In this document: positions 62,386 to 64,000 of the stretch, piece after piece
How the letters are laid out: each line of letters begins with the position of its first letter
Numbering within the stretch: position 1 is the first letter of the stretch
NCBI RefSeq assembly: GCF_014839805.1
Contig: NC_051140.1
Location: 11,243,826-11,307,825 of the forward strand
Reading direction: 5' to 3'
Source of the DNA: Manduca sexta
Taxonomy: Eukaryota; Arthropoda; Insecta; Lepidoptera; Sphingidae
Length of the DNA stretch: 64,000 bases
Notes under the pieces: generated by a model
Told to the model about the DNA's origin: nothing
What the model saw: the letters and a program-made list of their open reading frames with translations, nothing else
Databases searched by the model: none
Translations under genes and position numbers: made by a program

Positions 62386-64000
62386 TTCGAATTTATTTAT
62401 CCAATAAACTTGAAATAAAAATCTAAAGAAAGATCACCCATTATCCGTACTCATATTCTACATCGACAATAAAATATCAACACTTACCTTTTCACCTGTA
62501 TATTTGAAATTTACATTTTTATACAAGGTTATATTTCACAAAGGATCCAACGAACTTTCTCTAAATAAACACGGAATGGAAGATAATATTCCGACTTCAT
62601 ATTCTACTGCTCTTTGCACTTTGCAATTCTCTTAGACATTTGAAAATGTACAGCTTAGCATTATTCTAGAGACGCAGACGATCCATATCGTGTGGATATC
62701 TCTGAAATGTATTATACCATTTCCCTCCGAGCGACGCCGGGTTATCGCAACCTATATGTTAAAAGAAATAAATGGAAGGTGCAACAGAGAGTCATTGTCC
62801 TATATGCTTATTTTCATAGCATTTAAGTACGATCCGTTTTAATGTAATATTAACGTTATTCCTGTTTTAGAATTGGATACGATTAGTATTCTCTATTCGC
62901 AATAGTACAATAATTATCTTTTTTATGTATTTTACATGAATTAAAAGATGAGTATTTTGAAAGATTTAGGGATAAACGCATTACGACTATGATGATAAAC
63001 ATTGAGAGTTTAATTTGATATTAGTATTAAATATTCATTTACAGGTCGTATCATCGTGTTCGATTATAGTAAATACTTTTGAACTATATATAGAACACAA
63101 AGTCCATGTGATAATTATACATAATTATGTTATTTTAACAACTTTTTACCCTCGTTACTTTATATCCATGATCAGCCGTTATCTAAATTTCAAGATTATT
63201 AATTTAGGAATGCCTTTACATTAAAACAAAAGTGTTAATAGTACTTCCCTCGTAAAATTACCTTCTTACAAGATTCTACAAAACTAAATCATAAATTTAA
63301 TTAATGGCCGTGATCTTTAATTTAATATGTTTCAAATCGTAACCTCCTTCTGCCATAAATCAGAGCGATAAGTTGTGCGAAAGTACAATTTAATTTACGC
63401 TAGAGACAATTACGTACGTCGAAAACTTTGTAAAAACTTTTTGGCAGATTCTCAATTTGTTTGCAGACGTCCTACAGACATCCTTCATATGTGATTGATA
63501 AATAGTTTGCCCACAAGAGTACTCCACTAACTATATACTTCTTCATGAAAGTAATATTAGAAATTCCACACTATTTATATCCCTGCAATATTGAGTGCAA
63601 AATGAGTTCTACGTACATTACTTATAAGTAACAATCTTTTAAAATTGCAATTTTCTGCCTCTGAAAAATAATTCTATTAAATAAATTGCTTTTATCCATT
63701 AGGACACTAAAAATCAAGATTAATGTAGACGAACTGAGAAATATAAATCACATTATACATTATTGCAATTTCAAAATTATATATTTCTCTGTAAGTGTTA
63801 GAACCTCGCCATAGACAGTTTTGCAGGCAGCATGAGCTGGCATAACTGGGATACTACTATGGTCTTACAGAAAACTGGAGTATTGAGATAATAATGGAAA
63901 CCAGGATTTGTTTATGGCCTAATAAGTAAAGATTATTAAGAAAGCAGTTAAATTTATTTTTAAATTGGTTTTTATCCTTGCAGTTCACTCTAGTGAGTGC

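Larger units (their letters stand above)
48290..64000. other. 15.7-kb gene-poor region upstream of gene B
   Basis: No phase-consistent exon series, signal peptide or recognisable domain on either strand. ORFs of 60-80 codons here have no conserved content. It contains the gene B promoter at its left edge, the repeats listed separately, and large stretches (about 50.0-54.3 kb, 57.1-58.5 kb, 61.5-64.0 kb) in which I see nothing identifiable. Confidence 0.55.

Noticed and set aside
1..64000. CRISPR array, operon or bacterial/viral insertion
   Set aside because: Spliced genes, SINEs and composition are consistently insect. Repeats are dispersed elements or coding repeats, with no regular repeat-spacer pattern.

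Overview
This is an AT-rich insect window, almost certainly from a moth or butterfly. The evidence is many small phase-1 exons, tRNA-derived SINEs of the kind common in Lepidoptera (a 'cggcgatagcctagttgg' head and a 'tactgcccaacagtggg'-like tail), RTE-like and other LINE fragments, and secreted Ascaris-type inhibitor (TIL) and serpin genes. The species cannot be named from the sequence alone. I found no rRNA, functional tRNA or CRISPR.

Layout. (1) 1-10,900, minus strand: the 5' part of a large secreted multi-TIL gene ('gene A'). It has a signal-peptide exon, a short Ser/Thr/Ala-rich exon, twelve complete one-exon TIL domains and the start of a thirteenth that runs off the left edge. All introns are phase 1. 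(2) About 10,960-17,000: intergenic, filled with retroelement debris (SINEs, two decayed LINE 3' ends, non-autonomous elements). (3) 17,006-48,225, minus strand: one very large gene ('gene B') that I assembled by reverse-complement translation. About 53 exons join in frame to 5,259 nt, or 1,752 residues. The order is signal peptide; Ser/Gly linkers; a long Asp/Glu/Gly exon; a run of tiny Lys/Thr/Pro exons; a TIL domain; a 213-residue acidic Cys-containing exon; a second TIL domain; about 20 tiny Thr-rich exons; a 247-residue mucin-like exon with four CAPTT repeats; and a C-terminal serpin domain of about 380 residues split into eight exons. Most parts of this protein are exons with no start codon, so they are invisible to ATG-based ORF searches. 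(4) 48,300-64,000: no convincing gene. SINEs, an (AT)n tract, a LINE fragment, RTE-like fragments and unassigned AT-rich sequence.

How the genes relate. Genes A and B lie in tandem on the same strand. They start with very similar signal peptides (M-x-K-x-LLFLA), have the first intron in the same phase, and have a TATA box at the same distance (about 46 bp) from the ATG. Both use a distinctive TIL subtype beginning CxGDPNAxPGC. I infer that they share an origin and probably an expression programme, and that both encode extracellular proteins combining glycosylated, charged scaffold with protease-inhibitor folds. Silk, cocoon, cuticle or gut lining are all possible sites; the sequence does not say which. 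The main novelty candidate is the gene B architecture (acidic/basic mucin + TIL + serpin in one polypeptide), together with a predicted alternative 3' exon that would produce it without the serpin.
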